From NCBI GenBank assembly GCA_002118135.1, contig BDIU01000184.1, positions 51,619 through 115,618 of the forward strand: 64,000 nt of DNA, read 5' to 3'. Each line of letters begins with the position of its first letter. Within the stretch, counting starts at the first letter, position 1. This DNA comes from Trebouxia sp. TZW2008 (taxonomy: Eukaryota; Chlorophyta; Trebouxiophyceae; Trebouxiales; Trebouxiaceae). Below, in pieces: positions 21,449 to 56,281 of the stretch. The position numbers and the translations under genes were made by a program. The notes beneath the pieces are model-generated. The model was given only the letters and a program-made list of their open reading frames with translations. It was not told the DNA's origin and made no database searches.

Positions 21449-21969
21449 CAGACCTGAACCTCCTTGATGGCCCACTGATGTACAAAAGGGCCAACTGAAC
21501 ATGAACATGCCCCGACAGGTTGAAGCATAGCCTCTGCTAGAACAAGCGGCAGGAGGGCAACTATGCTTCATGCACCTGTGACATAAGCATGACAGCACAC
21601 TTGAATGAATCTGTGCTGAATCAGAAGCAGATGCAGCCTTTAACGAATCTTTGCCTGAAAACTTGAGGCCCAGATAAACTTGACAGACTTGACCTTCATC
21701 TTGAAATGCCAGCGGATCATGGCTAGTTGCCTGGTGCTTGACATGATTTATTTACCTGACTTTAGTTCAAGCACTTCTTGTGCCTTTGAAATTTGAAATT
21801 TGAAGTGCAAGTTTCCGGTCGTAACAACTAGACTGAGCGGCTGATGCAGATGTCAGATATGTGCCTTTGTGTTCGGACTGATGTGGTGGTTTGATGCATC
21901 ATGAGGTGACATGATCACTTGGTCTGACCATGAGGTCTGCAGCAAGGGCTACCTCGTTTTATAAAAGAT

Positions 21970-22110
21970 TTGCAAACGGCTCCAGGCAGCAACTGCAAAA
22001 CCTACATTCTGTGCGAGCTTGTGCGGAATATGCATCAGCTTAAGTGTGAGTTGTGTTACAGATACTCTCGTGCACAAGTGCCCTCTGAGTTCCAAACGCC
22101 TCCGGAGGAT
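21970..22110 (-). repeat. Dispersed repeat, copy C (inverted)
   Basis: The reverse complement contains CTAAGCTGATGCATATTCCG-like sequence and GGCACTTGTGCACGAGAGTA; homologous to copies A and B. It lies just beyond the SAE1 stop. Confidence 0.65.
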
Positions 22111-22183
22111 CCAGGCGTGTCTGAAGTGATTAGAGAGGGGAGGGGGCGGGGGGCAAAACCTGTCCTGCCTCAAACATGAGCAT

Positions 22184-25100
22184 CTATCCAACACGTTGTA
22201 CAATGCCAGCGCCATCAAGCAGAGCAAAGAAGAAGAAGTTATTGATTGGTTCGCCTTTGTGAGAAACTGCCTTGAGTGTTTCATTTGCAAGCACCCCACC
22301 ACAAATGGCATTGACTGCAGGCAAGCGATCATTGCTGAGAAACTCCTCAACAAGCTCATCTTGGACCTTCACTTTGCTTTGTGACTGCTTCAAACGCTTT
22401 TGAATGATGTCCTTGATGACTTGTTCGTCTCTGGACTCCGCTGATCTCCTGTGCGCTTGTTCAAACTCTGCACACGCTGCAGACATAAGACAATCAGTCG
22501 GCACTGATAAACAACATCAGCTTGTTGGTTGATCTTCTGACCGTGCTCACCTCTTGTGAGCTTGCTGAGATGCAGCAGACGTGGTAGACGCATGACGACC
22601 AATTGGGCACTGATAGAGCAATTTGTGAACGCAGGAACAAACAACGTAACAAGCAACTGCGTTGACACAAGCTGCAGGTGCAGAGTCATGCGTGTCATGA
22701 GGAAATGATCATCTTCTTGTTGCACACCCACAGGCAAACGTTATAGTGCCAGCCACCCACAGGCTATACTCAAGCTTCTGAACAATTATCATGCAGCGTA
22801 AGAGATTGAAAGCCACTGGACTGATTTGTCATGACACACAAAACAAGCTGTTTTGGCGAGACACAACACGGGCCATATGCATATCGCTTGTACAGGAGTG
22901 TGCAGTTCATTATCGCTATGATTAAAAGTATGCTGATGATGTTTATGGTGATTTTACTGCTATTGCTATCTGGATCATGATTATGATTTCCTTTGATAGT
23001 TTTGCTGTTATGTATATCATCACTGGACTGACCTGCTAAGAGGCAAATCAGTTTGTGGGATCGCCTAGGATGTAATTTGGACCACTCCAGCTTCAAGGCT
23101 GACTGGAGACTGGGAAACAGAATATCTTGCTGTTCCAAAGGCGCTGCATCAGCTGCATCAGCCCCTGCTATCTCCTGCACAGTGCAATAAAAAGCGTCTT
23201 TGTTCTCACGAATCTTGTCCATATTTCAAGTTTTGTACTTCTGTTCTGTCCTGTCCAATGTTTTGTCGTCATTTACTGTTTAGCTTTGATGGGTTTTCAG
23301 CATTCCCAGCCTGCTTTCACCCAAACAGGCTCCTGCTATGACGCACAACAGGGAGGCTCTTGCTTTTTTTTCTTTGACATTTGGATGGCAGGTAAAGAAA
23401 TGCCCACCAACACAACAGTGCAAGACCTTTGACCTTTGCTGACTGCTTGCACGCACTTGTAGCCACAGCAGACAAGCTTACAAAGGAGAAATCATCTGCA
23501 AACAAGCTGAAGCACTGTCAGCCAAAAGCTTGCACATGGAGTTGAATTGCCAGCGATGGTCTGTAGCATTCAATCCTTCATGAGTGATTTATAGCCGTTG
23601 AGTGTTGCAGGGCTAATCAAATAGCAAGCATGCGCCATTGCTTGTAACATACTGCTCAGCCCAATCAACACAGACACTGCCCAGGATGTAGTCAAATTTG
23701 CACATCAACAAAATGCAAAACATGTGGTCAAGGATGAGCTGTGCGCTCTTGACACATCTGTCTAACAACTGCAGCACGGTCCACGAGGCTCACCAGCGGC
23801 GTATAGGTGTGCTGGTGCAGGTTTGCAAAGAAGTAGGCGCAAGTTCCCCTGGATGATGCACAATAAAATGCTGCGCCATGTGACGTGCATGCTGCATCCC
23901 ACGCCTGCTGCCACTGCAGGCTTTGATCCACCAGCACTACCACCTAGCAATCCCAAAGCAGCCAGTTGAACATGACTGGGAGTGCTCTTTTGTATGTGGT
24001 GGTCCATGCGCAGAAGTGCCACAGGGCGAAGCGCTATAGAAGGCTGCGCCATGTCATGTACAGGCTGCATCCCGTGCCTGCTGTTGCTGCAGGCTTTGGT
24101 CCACCAGCACTACCACCTAGCAACCCCAAGGCAGCTGCTTGTAGGCAGCTGAATGCTTTGTCTCATGCTTTGTCTCATGCTTTGTCTCATGCTTTGTTTA
24201 CATGAGTGTACCTAGCTGGGCTTGCTGAGCCTGTCTAGCATGCTTTTCACATGCATGAAACAAACAAACTCCCTGAGCAGCACATCAAAGTGCAGCATGA
24301 GTTGCCAATCCTGACATACAAGTGAACTTGGGAAGTCAACACAGATGAATGTTGTTGACAACTCAGATACGCCGTAGTGACAAGAATTTCAAACCATGAT
24401 TGTTAAAGTGTTTGCCCCATTGCGTTGATTACCTGGTATGAAGCAACAAAGCCCAGGTCCTGGGTGGTTACTGAGCCGTCTTGCACTGAAACCTTGACCA
24501 GCGGGTTCATTTCCTGAAGTGCTGCAGCGCTGACTTCAGCTACACTGCATAGCCACAGATCAATATCTTGCGAGAGGCACCATGAAGAAATGGTCTGGAT
24601 GTGTGCTGCCTAGGCAGTCTTGAACTTCTTGCTTGGAATGGTGTGTACAGAAGTTCATAATAAAAGCTGGCAACCATGACTGACAATCAAGGACCTGGTG
24701 CTTTGTGAGAAAGGTGTGTTTTAGTGGTGCTGTTGACTGCACAGCTTCAAGCTGCATCTGGCTCAGCGCCTACTTTGTCAAACGAAGTTGACATTCACCT
24801 GCTGTTGCGCTTTGCATCTGCTGAAAGGAGGAAGTTGCCAGGATCAGCTGAGCTGCAAGGTGTGTCGTCCATGAGTGACAGTGACCCGATGCCTGCTAGT
24901 GCTATGTTTTTGGCAACCTGCAACAGTGATGGTGAGAGGCAACCGTCTCAAGACCTGTACTAGATGCGTCGATTTCTGACTGCTGCGGTTACCTCCGCTG
25001 CGAGTCCAGAACATCCAGCGATCAATATCCTGGCAGCGTTTAACCTGCAGATCAGGACTCGTGAGCTGTAGGCCAGCCGCGTGCAGCTGAGGAACATAGC

Positions 25101-25205
25101 AACACGGCCACGTTACTACTTCACGCACCGCTTCTGCACTTCAATGCCCCAAACGCGCAGCTGACGGTCATACACGGCCGCTTCTGCCTCAGAAAGTTCA
25201 GCCAT
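22184..25205 (-). CDS. SAE1: SUMO-activating enzyme E1 subunit SAE1/AOS1, 7 exons, 314 aa
   Basis: With SAE2 it adenylates SUMO and passes it to the E1 cysteine (family knowledge); this subunit lacks the catalytic cysteine domain. Exons 25205-25129, 25044-24993, 24917-24799, 24544-24433, 23943-23794, 23174-23033 and 22476-22184 join in phase to 314 residues. The start is MAELSEAEAAVYDRQLRVWG, the typical E1 N-terminus. Then come the nucleotide loop ILIAGCSGLAAEVAKNIAL (the usual GLGAE is GLAAE here), GSLSLMDDTPCSSADPGNFL, AALQEMNPLVKVSV, AAFYCASSRGTCAYFFANL, and the C-terminal VNAICGGVLANETLKAVS with GEPINNFFFFALLDGAGIV. A duplicated, stop-containing copy of exon 5 lies upstream at about 23980-24115. 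Confidence 0.92.
23794..24118 (-). repeat. Duplicated SAE1 exon 5 (functional copy plus decayed copy), spacing about 170 bp
   Basis: The functional exon 23943-23794 starts VVVLVDQSLQWQQAWDAACT. The upstream copy ending near 23990 starts GTGGTAGTGCTGGTGGAC at about 24114 and reads VVVLVDQSLQQQQARDAACT before a stop. Both keep the CTAG acceptor. The decayed copy cannot be spliced in without terminating the protein. Confidence 0.85.
24151..24196. repeat. 12 bp microsatellite, four units
   Basis: Four near-perfect units of TGCTTTGTCTCA in SAE1 intron 4. Confidence 0.8.
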
Positions 25206-26191
25206 CCTGATCTAAAGGCAAAACCGTCAGTCGCGCACTCGACTTCAAGTACTCTGGCGTCAGTCACGCAAGTAATTGCGCGCGGGGTGATCTTGAGTTT
25301 AGCAGACAGCTCAATCAAGGCCGCTGTATCGCAGTCAATGCTTCATCAAGTTGCACTTGTATGTTTTTCCTACTGTTGAATCCATTAAGTTGCAAGCAGA
25401 CCAAGGGTTGATGACCAAAAATACATACTTGCATTCGCAAAAGTTCAGCAGCCTGGCAAGATGAACATGATATCTGTGCTTACGGCTTGTCACTGGACTG
25501 CGGCATCAAGAGCAGCGCAGCTGAATCTGTGTCCAAGTGAACCTGTGTTCAGAATTTCATATGATTTGTCACATGAAGATTCAGGTGCAGCTTCTTATCA
25601 TTTCATAGAAGCGTTGAAAGCATTCATCTGCATTGACTATCTCACATTATCTGCAAGAACTGGGGCATCTTGTCGGCAGATGCTTTCAGGCAGCCTATCT
25701 TGTCATCGCTAGAGCTGATTGTGGTGGTGCACAAGGCCATGTCCATGTGCAAGCAACCGAGTGGCCCTTTTGGCCACCCTGAAGTGCATGCACGCCCAAG
25801 CTCTGAAATTTACTGTTCATAGCACTTGTGCCATTTGTGAACTTCATGGTCAATTACTTTGCAGCTGTAATAAAACTGAAAAGGTTGTACTTCAGGAAGA
25901 CTTAGTACTAGTCTTAGAGCAGCTATGTAAGATTTTGCTCCCAAAGCAAATTCTGGAGACATGCAAGCAGGTGTTCCCATCAAGCAATGGATGCTGAAAA
26001 GCTGACATGAGAGGGCCTCAAATGAGAGCGTGAATGATACACTTTTGCGCCCTTTCACTTGCTTGGCAAGCCGTGACAAAGTGGTGAGAGCTTGCTTGCT
26101 TACACAGTGTTCACCAGTCTAAAGCTTATTGTATGGGTGGTCAGGTCGTCAAGCCCCCATATAGGGCATATGCAGATGGCGTGTACAAGCA
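25206..26191. other. SAE1 5' flank; no gene assigned
   Basis: The first 150 bases upstream of the SAE1 start should hold its promoter. Frames of 80-90 codons on both strands at 25460-26080 have no family signature and look like chance. I report nothing further here. Confidence 0.4.
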
Positions 26192-26364
26192 TCAAAGTGC
26201 CTTTGGTTGACCAAATGCGCAGCTAGCGAGCTGATCGTACGGAACAAACACAGTCCTCATCTGTACTAAAGAGAGGGTCTTCGCGTCAAAGCGCCACACT
26301 TCTCGACGATCGACGTAATCTCTGACCCAAATCTTGCCAGACTCGCCTTGGAACGTAAAGGTAG
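26192..26364 (-). CDS. Terminal exon of an unrecognised minus-strand gene
   Basis: After an acceptor at 26365 (GTACGCAG), the frame reads TFTFQGESGKIWVRDYVD, then RREVWRFDAKTLSLVQMRTV and FVPYDQLASCAFGQPKAL to a TGA at 26192. The composition is protein-like and distinct from the shadow frames, but I cannot assign a family. Upstream exons are not resolved; the next region to the right is a 139 bp tandem array that may derive from one of them. Confidence 0.4.
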
Positions 26365-26542
26365 CTGCGTACGCACCTCATGCCGGGCAGCGCAGCTAGT
26401 TTGGCGACTGCAGCGTTGCCGATCTTCAGGGCACTAAATCTTGACCGAGCAGCCCTTGTTGCCCTGCGAATTGGCGGGCTGGGGTTGCCCCTTCAAAAGC
26501 TCACATTCTGCACAGACAGAAGCAACTGCAGTGTGCCTTCAG

Positions 26543-27075
26543 GGAGCGCGCTTGGCAGGTGCGCAGCGTCTTAGCTTGTGACGCAGTGTTTGGTAGGCAC
26601 GCCTTGATCGTACATCTGTCATGTTTGGTTGGCACGTTGACCCTCACCCCTAGCTCCACCCCCTATGCAGTGTACCTTCAAGGAGCGCGCTTGGTAGGTG
26701 CGCAGCGTCTTAGCTCTTGACGCAGTGTTTGGTAGGCACGCGTTGATGGTACATCTGTCATGTTTGGTTGGCACGTTGACCCTCACCCCTAGCTCCACCA
26801 CCTATGCATTGTACCCACAAGGAGCGCGCTTGGCAGGTGCGCAGCGTCTTAGCTTAGGACGCAGTGTTTGGTAGGCACGCCTTGATGGTGCAAGTGTCGT
26901 GTTTGGTTGGCACGTTGACCCTCACCCCTAGCTCCACCACCTATGCAGTGTACCTTCAAGGAGCGCGCTTGGTAGGTGCGCAGCGTCTTAGCTTGTGACG
27001 CAGTGTTTGGTAGGCACGCCTTGATGGTACATGTGTCGTGTCTGGTTGGCACATTGACATTCACCTCTTGCAATA
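26543..27075 (-). repeat. Four-copy tandem array, period exactly 139 bp
   Basis: GGAGCGCGCTTGG recurs at about 26543, 26682, 26821 and 26960, each 139 apart, with very few differences, so this is the youngest-looking array in the window. On the minus strand each unit carries an open segment (VPTRHDTCTIKACLPNTAS and then KTLRTYQARSLK) followed by a GTACACTGC donor-like site. It is probably an exon edge of the unresolved minus-strand gene. Confidence 0.85.
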
Positions 27076-28809
27076 CTCTTTTTGGGAGACACTGCTGGTC
27101 CGGGTCCTCGTCCCGTCTCCTGGAAACACTCTGCTCAAAGCTGAAAGCAGCTTGACTGAGTAGCTAAGAGATCAACAATTTACTTCAAATCAGTGTGTTT
27201 TCCAAGAGGAACCACTGTTGCATATCTGGCATCAAGATTTTTGGTCAAACAGCTGTGCTGCGTAAGTTGCCTTTCCAGCCTCCACAAACTTGTGTGGACA
27301 CGTCTTCAACCTGATGAATGCATGCAGCCTACATCAGATTGGCTCCAGGCCCCTCTGCTAGCAGCTGCAGTTTATGTTGCGGACTGAGCTAAATTCAAGG
27401 GCTGAGCAACAACACCAATGTTGGAGTTTCAGGTACAACTAGGGCTTGACGCCTTGGCTGTTACTGCAAGATCGATCAGCAACAGAGCAGTCTGTCCCTT
27501 ACTGCACCATTGCAACATTGCCTTTTGTCATAGCTCAATCTGAACACAGTACTTCCTGTGCACATATCTTTATCGCATTGACAAAACAGTTGTGGACCTT
27601 TTCCTGTCATTGCTACACTATTTTCATTGAACTTGTTGGGCGCAAAACTAACAGCTTTCTGCACACCCAGGTTTGCTGCAGCGCTTGTCACAATCAGAGC
27701 TACTTGTAAAACTTTCTATCAGGCTTGTTTGCACCGTGGTCTCACTCATCAACATGTGGAACATGTGTGGCGTTGATGTCACGACCGTCATGACAACAGT
27801 GTCCATGCTCACTTTGCTTCATAACATCCTCATAGTATGCGCAGCTCAGACAATTAATGAGTAATCAAATAGAGTGCCCACTCCTGGCCATCTGCTTAGT
27901 GCACACATGATGTCGTAGCCTGTTTGAGAATTTGTTAATTCCAAACTCACTGAGTCACGCTGTGCCCAGACTTACCAAAAGCCACTACAGGAGACATCAG
28001 GTCAGACATGTTGAATTCGAGATGTATGCACGACAAAACGGCCTGCTGCATCCTGACACAAGCAGACAGGCCCTTTGCAAAAGGCTGCAATAGACGCTGC
28101 AGGTCTTGTGTGTTTGCAGCATCTGATTTGCAGATTTGTGCCGCTGCAGCTCATTGCATATGCCTTAGGCGTCATCATCTGACTCAGAGTCAAACTGAAA
28201 TTGCTGACAGTCATGGAAACATAACATGAGAAAAGAGGCCTTCGTGCCCGTGTGAAGCTTGAACGGAACAAGGACAAGCCTCTGGTGTTCTGACCAAGCT
28301 ATAGCCTGGGGATTGATGCTGTCAGGAGCGCAAAATTGGCTACATCAGGAAAAGCTGAGCTGAGAAACATGTACAGAGACAGCGCAGGAAACTGTACATA
28401 CATCAGTAGGCAGTGAGCTTTTCATGGCTGGACTGAGATCTGGTTACGTATGCCCATTTGAAGCAGCAGCTGTTGCTTCATGCTTATGTTGACTAACATA
28501 ATGCTCTACAACTTTGCCTATCTTTGCTTTTCGTGGCTCTGTCAGGAATTCTCCTCCTGCTGATCCTGTTGCTGATGCTGCCACCTGCATTGGCCAAGTC
28601 ATTTGGCTTTCAGTGACTTTTCCGCAGCAAAGACTATGCTGTCAAATACAGCAGTGTATTGCATATGTGCAGGAATGTTACAAAATGACACATGATCGGT
28701 TGGTGCTACTAGGCTAGATTCACTAGGTTTATGTGCGACCCTATTACATTGAACCTCCTGACGGTGCATGTGTTATGCTGTACTGCATGCATATACATCT
28801 GTTTGTTGC
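27076..28809. other. Region with no gene assigned
   Basis: Open frames of 60-90 codons occur on both strands but lack recognisable motifs or credible splice partners. It should contain the 3' end and downstream flank of the LDL3-like gene on its right. I see no strong repeat. Confidence 0.35.
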
Positions 28810-49110
<20,301 letters not shown>

Positions 49111-49567
49111 GGGTGTGCCTCAGATCCACACAATGCTGCAAAACGCGATGAACCCACGATTGATTTCCACCCGAGACACTCTGACACACACTAGCCTAAC
49201 ATGTTGAGCATCGCATTTGCACACATTCCGTGCATGTTGCTCATGAACGCTGCACCCTGCATAGCCATCTCAGCATGTCGGACGCTTTGCGTTGATGTGA
49301 TACGGAATGCGCCACAAAGCTTCTGCAGCATTGCCAAGCATCACCAGCGCTTTGTGCTTGTCGATCCAGTCGCTTGCAGCCCTAGATTCAGCAAAGAGTG
49401 TGACACCGACATAGCATAGGTGTCGCATACAGGTGAGCAACTTGCCGTGAAGAAGCTGATGCTGTTGACCGTGCACGTTTCGACATGCTTGATCATCTTT
49501 GGCGTGCGAAACCGCGGATAGGTCTATTTGCGTACTGCAGCGGTCTGCTTGAGGCGCAGATTTTGCC
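49111..49567. promoter_or_regulatory. Divergent promoter region, LDL3-like (-) and NTF2 (+)
   Basis: 457 bases between two outward-facing start codons. CpG is denser than in the adjacent introns. I see no clear TATA box. Confidence 0.5.
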
Positions 49568-50170
49568 ATGGGAGATCAAGCAGAGCAGATAGCCAAAGTA
49601 AGCTCTCGCCAACTGGTCGGACAATTTTTCGTTCGACTCAGCACTTCGAAGCGAAAGCTGCTGTTGCGCCCGCAGGCATTCACAGATCACTACTATCCAA
49701 CATTTGACCAGAACCGTGGGGCCTTGTCTTCGTTGTACTCCGACCAGTCCGTCCTCTGCTTCGAAGGACAGAAATCGCTGGGCGCTCAGGCCATCATCGC
49801 AAAGCTCACGAGCTTGCCTTTCCAACGCTGCCAGCACAAGATCACGTCCCTGGACTCGCATGCTGTTCCAAATGCAGGAGTGCTGGTATTTGTCACCGGC
49901 CAGCTACTGGTAATGCACTACTGGAGCTGCAACATCCCTGCTGAGCATGTAGGCTGTGCCAACTGGCATATCTTTTATGCAGACAGAGGGAGAGTCTAGG
50001 CCAATGCCCTTCAGCCAAGTCTTCCATCTTGCGCCAGTCAACAACTCATGGGTTGTTACAAATGGTGAGTCAGCGCTATGCTCAGACCTGCCACTGAAAG
50101 GCAGCTCTCTTGCACAACAGCAAAGTCTCATGCATGTTCTGCAGATATCTTCCGGTTAAACTATGGGTAA
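49568..50170 (+). CDS. NTF2: Nuclear transport factor 2 (NTF2), 4 exons, 123 aa
   Basis: Carries RanGDP into the nucleus through FxFG nucleoporins (family knowledge). Exons 49568-49597, 49676-49909, 49983-50064 and 50145-50170 join in phase to 123 residues, the usual length. It begins MGDQAEQIAK and continues AFTDHYYPTFDQNRGALSSL, FEGQKSLGAQAIIAKLTSLP and FQRCQHKITSLDSH. It ends with FSQVFHLAPVNNSWVVTNDI and FRLNYG. Introns are short (78, 73 and 80 bp) and free of exon-edge copies, in contrast to most neighbours. Confidence 0.96.
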
Positions 50171-50849
50171 TCAAGAAGGCTTTGAAGCACAATGCCAGGC
50201 AATGGTCCAACAGACATTGCTCCTGCTCCACTCTTGAACCTTTGGATGTGGTTTGCTGTGCATCAACATTCCTGTGTCAAGACAATGCTTGTTTGAAAAG
50301 CTGCTGTCTGCCTTTACAGCGGGTGCTTGTCAGATGCTAAAGAAACCTTGCAAGGCAACATCTGTTATGTGTGTGCTTATTGCTGCTTGACAATCCTTGT
50401 TGAAGCTTACATCAAGCTGGATCAGGATGTCTTCTTGAGTGTCCCTGCACTGCCAGTATCAACTCAATGAACAATGAAGAGATGTATGACATATAGTTTG
50501 CTCACATCTTTACATGTTGTTGACAGAGCCTTGATCACAATACAAAAGCTGCCTGGGGTTGCGTTGCAATCAGAATCTATACTCAACAGCGCAACTTGCG
50601 CCACTCGCCAACCCAGGGTACCAACTGTGTTGAGGTGTGCTGTGGCTTAATCTGCGTGTGCTTAGCTCAAAATTCAGACCTCGCCGTACTCAACAGCATT
50701 AAAAGGCACAGCAGAACCTGGTCCAGTGCTGCAGACCTCAAAGCAATGGTTTGTCACTCTTGCTTTTCTCTACTCTCAACTCATCAGTGTCAATCTCTCG
50801 CTCAAAGGCCGAAGCCCCAGTTTGCATCTGATGTACATTCCAGGAACTA
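50171..50849. other. Convergent 3' flanks of NTF2 and FabG
   Basis: No gene or strong repeat seen. Confidence 0.5.
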
Positions 50850-54016
<3,167 letters not shown>

Positions 54017-54233
54017 GGCTTGCTGGAGCAGCAACTTTGACCGAGACAACGCCAGCAGAGCCGTATGACCTTGATGCTTCCGCTCGCAACTGTGTCTGCG
54101 ATTCAAGGGTAAGGTATGCGCCCCTCAACACTGATGCAAATGTCGCTGGTCCCTGCAGCAACGACACTCTCCTTCGACTGGGGCTAAGAGAAGTCGTAAG
54201 GCCGATTGCCAAATACACAGGAACTGCCAGCAC

Positions 54234-54583
54234 ATTTTACGTCACCCCTCCATAAATTGGGTTGGAGGTCAAGCTATTTGTCAGGCGGTCTTTTAGGTCA
54301 TGATGGGGTTTGCACAATTGGCAGGTTTTGGTCAAATTAACGACTCAGCAGATTGCCGAGATCGTCGCGCATAGCTGGCTGAAGTATCGGTGCACTCTTG
54401 TACGTACAGTACTGTAGACACAGAGTGTTCAGTCTCCGACACACCTGCAGCTCCGTTTTGGCCTGAAGTGACGACCCCTACCTGTTAGACCTTGGTCGAC
54501 CTTTGCGACTGCGAAATCTTTGAAGGTGTCTCAGCGCTACGTTTGGCTGCCATCATTTTGAGCTGTGTGTTTTCGTTAGCAGG
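54234..54583. promoter_or_regulatory. Divergent region, FabG (-) and protease (+)
   Basis: About 350 bases between the leftmost usable protease start and the farthest candidate FabG start. No recognisable element. Confidence 0.4.
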
Positions 54584-56281
54584 ATGGCGTCCAGCAGTGC
54601 ACCTGGCAGTAAGCTGGCTGAGCTGGAAGAAGAGCTAAAAGGCTTGAAGGAGCAAAAGGCTTCAGAATTGAAGAAAGAAAAGGGCACTCGAGACTTTGAG
54701 TTGCTGGCAGAGCTGAACAAGGACTTGGATCGAGTTCTGGCCGCGATCACCGCCCTGTCCTCAGGTGAGCTTCGACTCACCGTCTCAGCTTCTGCCACAC
54801 AATCTCTCTTTAGCATTTTGATGCGTTAATGGCAAGCATGCCTGCATTATCATGTCACATGAAGGTTTGCTGTTGGCTTTGTGCAAAGAGGGCTCAAGTC
54901 AGTTATTCTTGTGGGTAGGCTCGAGCATCCAGTGGAGACACCAGCAGGTTGCTATGGGTGATGAAGATTTGGAAGATGTGGGAGGCAGGATGACAAGAGT
55001 ACTTCTCGCAAGCACTGGCGAGTGCATTGGCACAGCTGCAAGAATTCAGCAAGATGGGCTCACTGTCAGCTGCCGGCATGTTTTTGTTGATGACGGCAAC
55101 TTCTTGAATGCCATTGGCTGGGGAGAAAAGCTGGCATTTGTAGCCAGTTCCCCACACGATGATATTGTTCTCTTGCAAGGTGAAGCTCATACTCAGGTAT
55201 AGTTGGCTCATGGTTAGCTTGTCGATGTTGCGCAACACCATATGCGAGCAGTTTCATGCAATTGGTTCCAGCAGGTTCACCTGATCTTAGTGGAAATAAG
55301 GACTTGTTACGTAGGTCCACCTGGCAAGCACTTCGACATGACTGAGAAAGTTTTGCAACTTGGTAGACCTGTCCTTATGGCTGGTTTCCCGGCAGCAAGT
55401 GATCAGGTTTTTCCAAGGCAGCCTGCGGGACAGCCCATGATATCAGCTGGCACCATATGTTGTTATGATAGGGATTTTGAGCTAGCAGCTGCCACATATC
55501 CAGGAGGTAGGTCAAGTGCCACTGCTCCTCTGAACAGCTGGGACCCGTTGCACAGGATTCTTTCGCCAAGTTGCCGTGCGCAATGCTCTTCTCTTGTTGC
55601 ACACACACATGTCATGTGGAATGCAGCTTGCACTTCTATTGCAGGATACATTGCAGCTACCCAAGTCTGTACTTGTTTGGCAAGAACATATCCTGTGGTA
55701 ATACTTTGCACCTGTGTGATGATTTGTGTGCGCTGTAGCAATGCCAAACAGCTCTGGAGCCCCTGTTCTGGACGATACCTGCAGCCTTCGGGGCGTGCAT
55801 GTTGGAACATGCTACCACTTGGATGAGCTACACGCCCAAAATCAGGTAAGCAAAAGTGTTGATGTTTGGTCATAAACATTTGTCTTGAAAAACGGTTGTG
55901 GTAGTCATCCAAGGACAGCCTGGATTTGGATATGGTCAATTGAAAGCGTCACAACTTGCAAACTGTTCATTGCAGGATAGTATGGCAGCACCCCGCAAGA
56001 TTGAGACAAGTGTTGATGAATTGTGGGTAGAGGAGCTTCAGCCAGCTCAGAAGCCATCATCAAGCCTGAATACAATCTCATCTGATTTGAGTGCATTGTC
56101 TTTGGCTCAGCATGCTTGTGCTAATATACAGCACAAGGCATATATTGGCATTTTTGTCCCTCACAACAGGCTGTTGCAAATCTTAGAAGGGCTCTCCTTG
56201 TTTCCTAGCGACGCCTTGCGCCGTACTAAGCAAGGTAGTACTATGTCTAAGTTGACAAACAAGCGCCTCAGAGGCAATTGA
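54584..56281 (+). CDS. Trypsin-like serine protease domain protein with N-terminal coiled coil, 5 exons, 348 aa
   Basis: Exons 54584-54764, 54919-55179, 55315-55506, 55739-55845 and 55976-56281 join in phase to 348 residues. Residues 10-58 form a Glu/Lys/Leu coiled coil (LAELEEELKGLKEQKASELK). A two-barrel trypsin-like fold follows with a full candidate triad: His114 in TVSCRHVFVDD, Asp141 or Asp142 in SSPHDDIVLLQ, and Ser217 in MPNSSGAPVLDD, where the canonical GNSGGP is altered to NSSGAP. There is no signal peptide. The C-terminal 100 residues are unassigned. The nearest well-known folds are intracellular trypsin-like peptidase_2 proteins; a specific function is not evident. It is co-oriented with, and about 1 kb upstream of, a Crypton-like recombinase. 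Confidence 0.72.
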
